In this document: piece by piece, positions 3,751 to 5,930 of the stretch
Layout: every line of letters starts with the position of its first letter
Position numbering within the stretch: position 1 is the stretch's first letter
From: Caldifarciminota bacterium 4484_100
GTDB taxonomy: Bacteria; Hydrothermota; Tepidihabitantia; SM23-42
DNA: 5,930 nucleotides
NCBI GenBank assembly: GCA_002049785.1
Contig: MUKB01000074.1
Span: forward strand, 1 to 5,930
Direction: 5' to 3'
Notes under the pieces: generated by a model
Seen by the model: only the letters and a program-made list of their open reading frames with translations
Databases searched by the model: none
Told to the model about the DNA's origin: nothing
Translations under genes and position numbers: made by a program

Positions 3751-5930
3751 ATGACTAAAGAATTGATCCTTCCCGCAAAGTATAATATAATCGAAAAGCT
3801 CGGTGAGGGCAATTATTCAGTCGTCTATAAGGTGGTGGAAAATGGCGGCAGAACACTGGGCCTCAAGATTGCCCGTAATAATTGCCGGGAGTGTAATGAA
3901 CTTGTAGCACGTGAGTATCAGATTCTCAGTCAATTCAGACATCCCAACATTGTATCGGTATATGACTATGATGTTACCAGAAATGGTAATGCGTATTTTA
4001 TCTTCGGTTATACGCCGGGGAAACCGATAAATAAGGTTTTTAAGAAATTCTCCAAAAAATTTGTGCGCGCCATTATTCAAATAATCGATGCCCTGAGCGC
4101 CCTCCATAACAAAGGTTTTATTCATTCTGACCTGAAGCCTGAACACATCATTTACGATGAGAATCGTGAGACCACGGTGTTGATCGATTTCGGTTTTGCC
4201 GCAATGCAATCTCAGATTATCACACCCTCAGGGACATTTGGCTATCTTGCCCCTGAAGTTATCAAGGGCATTGGAATTGACCAGCGTAGCGATCTCTATT
4301 CACTCGGCATAATAATTATTGAGATATTAACAGGGAAAAGATATGTCGACGCTGAGCTTGAAGCGATGAACCTTCCTGATGAATTTAAGAATATCCTGAT
4401 CCGCCTGGTCTGGGAGGATATGGGCTTGAGACCCACTCTTCCTGAGATATATCAGACCCTAAACCATTATCTTGCAGAAAAGAAGGCCAAGCCTATCTCT
4501 TATAAACTGAGACTGCCCAATACAGGGTTTGTTGCTCCAGATTTCTTCAATGAACTGTTTACAAAAAAGGGTAAGGCATTGATTATTGAAGGTGGTGTCG
4601 GTTCCGGGAAGACAAGATTGTTACAGGAGATGAAATATCGACTTCTCAATCAGAATAAACAGGTCTTCTTTTATATCTCCCAGGAAGGGATAAATTTTAT
4701 AAATGCATTAGAAAATTTTATTGGTAAAAAAGTTATTACCAAAGATAAAGAAGAAAAGTTTCAGATATTTGAGGAGCTCACCCAGCATCTGATTAAATTT
4801 GCCAAAGACCGGGAGCTCATTATTATGGTCGATGACCTCACCGAATTTACTGAATATGAACTCGCCCTTTTTCGTTATATCGGGTACGGGATAGAAAACA
4901 AAAATATCCTTTTAATCGGCACCTCAACCCCGAATAAAGAGATAGAGGATATGGGGTTTCTGACCTACACCCTGGAACCATTTACAACTACTGAAATTGA
5001 AAATTTGCTTACGAAGACCTTCTTCTCGTTTGATGTGGAAAAAGCCCAAGATTTTATTGTCTGGCTTCACACAAATAGCGGAGGGAACCCGCTCTTCATC
5101 TATGAAATTCTGAAACACATCTTTGAAAAGGGTGTTCTGTATTATCAGAAAAACCGATGGCAGCTCAATCTCGAGGCCTTGGAAAAAATAAACCTACCTC
5201 GACAACTGGAAGAAATTCTGAGTCAGAGGATTGCTCGATTGAGCAAGAAAGGACTTTCAATGCTCCAATATCTTACTGTTGCACGCCATCCTGTAGAATC
5301 TATGGTGCTCTACAATATCTTCGGCGCGGCCGGGAATATCGAACTGGAAAATATAAAATACCTCAATCTATTAAGGGAAGGTATTTTGAACAATAAAAGG
5401 GTCTTATATCTGTCAAATCAGATTATTGGCGATGTGGTGAAGAAATCTTTATCTCAAAAAGAAGAAAAAGAAATTGGCCGGACATTAATCGAATCAATTG
5501 AAAAAATCGCTCCACAGGACATAAATTATGCCTCAATCCTGGCAAGGCTGTGCAGGAAACTCAATATTAAGGAGAAAGCGAAGAAATATATCGGCCTTGC
5601 CGCAACTTCAGCTCAGGATATCTATGATTATAATTCCGCGCTTGAATACTACAAATTACTCTTAAATTATAAGGGAATCAACCGTGCAGAGATTTTGATT
5701 AAAATTGCAGATATTAATCAGATTATGGGTAATAACGAAACGGCTGTGGAATATTACAAAAAGGCTCTTCCCTATAGGAAATCAAGATATTCGATCTATG
5801 CGGGATTAGGTCGGGCCTATTCTTCAGCCGGCAATTATGAGAAGGCGGTTCAGTTTTTAAACCGGGCATTAAGATTGAGCAAAAATCTGAATTCCGATGA
5901 ATATCTAAGAATTGCGACACGCCTCGCCTA
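3751..5930 (+). CDS. Multidomain Ser/Thr protein kinase - STAND/AAA_16 ATPase - TPR protein (3' end beyond window)
   Basis: 726 codons are present without a stop. Residues 11-240 form a eukaryotic-type kinase: glycine loop LGEGNYSVVY at 17-26, ATP lysine K39, helix-C E55, catalytic loop HSDLKPEH at 125-132 (D127, K129), DFG at 146-148, GTFGYLAPE at 161-169, D181 and R227. Two oddities are a Ser in place of the HRD arginine and H132 where the metal-binding Asn belongs. Residues 276-510 form a P-loop ATPase of the PknK/MalT-like STAND type: Walker A GGVGSGKT at 281-288, Walker B LIIMVDD ending at D361-D362, a sensor-like strand ILLIGTST at 386-393, and the SGGNPLF motif at 443-449. From about 645 come TPR-like helix pairs, such as ALGRAY-type YAGLGRAYSSAGNYEKAVQF at 683-702. 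No membrane segment or signal peptide is seen, so it is probably a cytoplasmic signal integrator: TPRs or a missing C-terminal domain sense a partner, the ATPase switches, the kinase or its output responds. ATG 3751 is the only start compatible with the kinase fold. Confidence 0.92.
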   Translation, partial: MTKELILPAKYNIIEKLGEGNYSVVYKVVENGGRTLGLKIARNNCRECNELVAREYQILSQFRHPNIVSVYDYDVTRNGNAYFIFGYTPGKPINKVFKKFSKKFVRAIIQIIDALSALHNKGFIHSDLKPEHIIYDENRETTVLIDFGFAAMQSQIITPSGTFGYLAPEVIKGIGIDQRSDLYSLGIIIIEILTGKRYVDAELEAMNLPDEFKNILIRLVWEDMGLRPTLPEIYQTLNHYLAEKKAKPISYKLRLPNTGFVAPDFFNELFTKKGKALIIEGGVGSGKTRLLQEMKYRLLNQNKQVFFYISQEGINFINALENFIGKKVITKDKEEKFQIFEELTQHLIKFAKDRELIIMVDDLTEFTEYELALFRYIGYGIENKNILLIGTSTPNKEIEDMGFLTYTLEPFTTTEIENLLTKTFFSFDVEKAQDFIVWLHTNSGGNPLFIYEILKHIFEKGVLYYQKNRWQLNLEALEKINLPRQLEEILSQRIARLSKKGLSMLQYLTVARHPVESMVLYNIFGAAGNIELENIKYLNLLREGILNNKRVLYLSNQIIGDVVKKSLSQKEEKEIGRTLIESIEKIAPQDINYASILARLCRKLNIKEKAKKYIGLAATSAQDIYDYNSALEYYKLLLNYKGINRAEILIKIADINQIMGNNETAVEYYKKALPYRKSRYSIYAGLGRAYSSAGNYEKAVQFLNRALRLSKNLNSDEYLRIATRLA

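Noticed and set aside
3817..5920. Minus- and plus-strand short frames within the kinase gene (3817-4209, 4924-5118, 5157-5396, 5723-5920)
   Set aside because: They fall inside one continuous 726-codon frame with kinase, Walker A/B and TPR motifs.
1..5930. CRISPR array, tRNA, rRNA or insertion sequence
   Set aside because: No regularly spaced repeats, cloverleaf-like sequence, rRNA segment, transposase or paired terminal repeats with target duplication could be seen.

Overview
This is a bacterial fragment with moderate, uneven base composition. A catabolic operon on the minus strand reads near 45-50% G+C. An AT-rich two-gene cassette (about one third G+C) lies in the middle, and a very large signalling gene on the plus strand runs off the right edge. 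The sequence does not identify the species. Sigma-70-like promoters, mostly weak or absent Shine-Dalgarno sites and a kinase/ATPase/TPR giant suggest an environmental lineage of the candidate-phylum kind (a WOR-3-like bacterium is only a guess).

Left part (1-2547, minus strand, transcribed right to left): a promoter and a strong ribosome binding site lead into an L-threonine aldolase. Next comes an M24 Xaa-Pro peptidase/prolidase-like enzyme, then the N-terminal third of a major facilitator transporter, cut by the window edge. Gaps are 20 and 0 bases, so this reads as one operon. Its plausible themes are peptide/amino-acid breakdown and transport of a related small molecule.

Middle (2571-3396, plus strand): a near-consensus promoter (TTGACT-17-TATAAT) fires away from the operon promoter. 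It drives an AT-rich cassette: a possible 27-codon ORF, an unrecognised basic 81-residue protein, and a 159-residue nucleotidyltransferase-fold protein of the minimal/AbiEii-like type. All three overlap end to start. This organisation resembles a toxin-antitoxin or defence module, but the small partner carries no recognised antitoxin motif.

A 354-base gap (3397-3750) follows. It holds a patch of about half G+C that looks like a decayed coding sequence or dispersed repeat, a 7-bp inverted repeat, and at its end a TTGACA-16-TACACT promoter.

Right part (3751-5930, plus strand, open at the right edge): at least 726 residues of one protein with a Ser/Thr protein kinase domain, a STAND/AAA_16-type P-loop ATPase and the beginning of a TPR array. 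The promoter places +1 on the A of its ATG, so the mRNA is predicted to be leaderless. The kinase has an HSD instead of an HRD motif and a His where the metal-binding Asn is expected.
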